Positions 5,960-5,972 of a stretch of 5,972 nt of DNA are shown piece after piece. The DNA is from an uncultured Collinsella sp. (GTDB lineage Bacteria > Actinomycetota > Coriobacteriia > Coriobacteriales > Coriobacteriaceae), in the NCBI GenBank assembly GCA_900754275.1, contig CAAECF010000084.1:1-5972 (forward strand), read 5' to 3'. Under the pieces are notes generated by a model. It worked only from the letters and a program-made list of their open reading frames with translations, was not told the origin of the DNA and did no database searches. A program made the position numbers and the translations under genes. Within the stretch, counting starts at the first letter, position 1; each line of letters starts with the position of its first letter.

Positions 5960-5972
5960 GAAGTTGAAAGGC

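Overview
The window is a high-GC bacterial chromosome segment. It carries the end of a [NiFe]-hydrogenase maturation (hyp) cluster, a HAD-family phosphatase gene, and a gene-free tail of about 450 bases rich in inverted and direct repeats. GC-rich codon use, the hypF-hypC-hypD-hypE order and the style of the tail repeats recall gut Actinomycetota of the Coriobacteriia (Collinsella-like). That assignment is an inference from memory, not from a search.

Layout. Bases 1-2165 hold hypF, cut by the left window edge: the acylphosphatase domain is missing, while the zinc-finger, YrdC and Kae1-like domains are present. A 131-base gap with small dyads follows. Then come hypC (2297-2557), hypD (2557-3669, overlapping hypC by one base) and hypE (3718-4752). 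A 104-base gap with a terminator-like stem-loop separates hypE from a phosphoglycolate-phosphatase-like gene (4857-5525). All genes are on the + strand. Bases 5526-5972 contain no convincing gene.

How the genes work together. HypF and HypE make the cyanide ligand: HypF transfers a carbamoyl group from carbamoyl phosphate to the C-terminal Cys of HypE, which dehydrates it to a thiocyanate. HypC and HypD form the scaffold on which the Fe(CN)2CO unit is assembled before delivery to the hydrogenase large subunit. Every diagnostic residue I could check is intact: the HypF zinc cysteines, HypC Cys2, the HypD CGTHT and GPGCPVC motifs, and the HypE C-terminal PRIC. The pathway therefore looks functional. 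hypA, hypB and hydrogenase structural genes are not in the window. The phosphatase is probably an independent housekeeping gene.

The most unusual structure is in the tail. Six copies of a 13-base unit, GAAA-NN-GC-(AT or GA)-CCC, start at 5569, 5600, 5631, 5662, 5693 and 5724. The spacing is exactly 31 bases and orientation strictly alternates. Matching of the variable bases suggests one hairpin (units 1-2) followed by a nested double hairpin (3-6 enclosing 4-5). Just downstream is a second compact element: two 21-base direct repeats around a perfect palindrome, bounded by short inverted repeats. A strong 12-bp hairpin lies at the right edge. These look like REP- or MITE-like non-coding elements.
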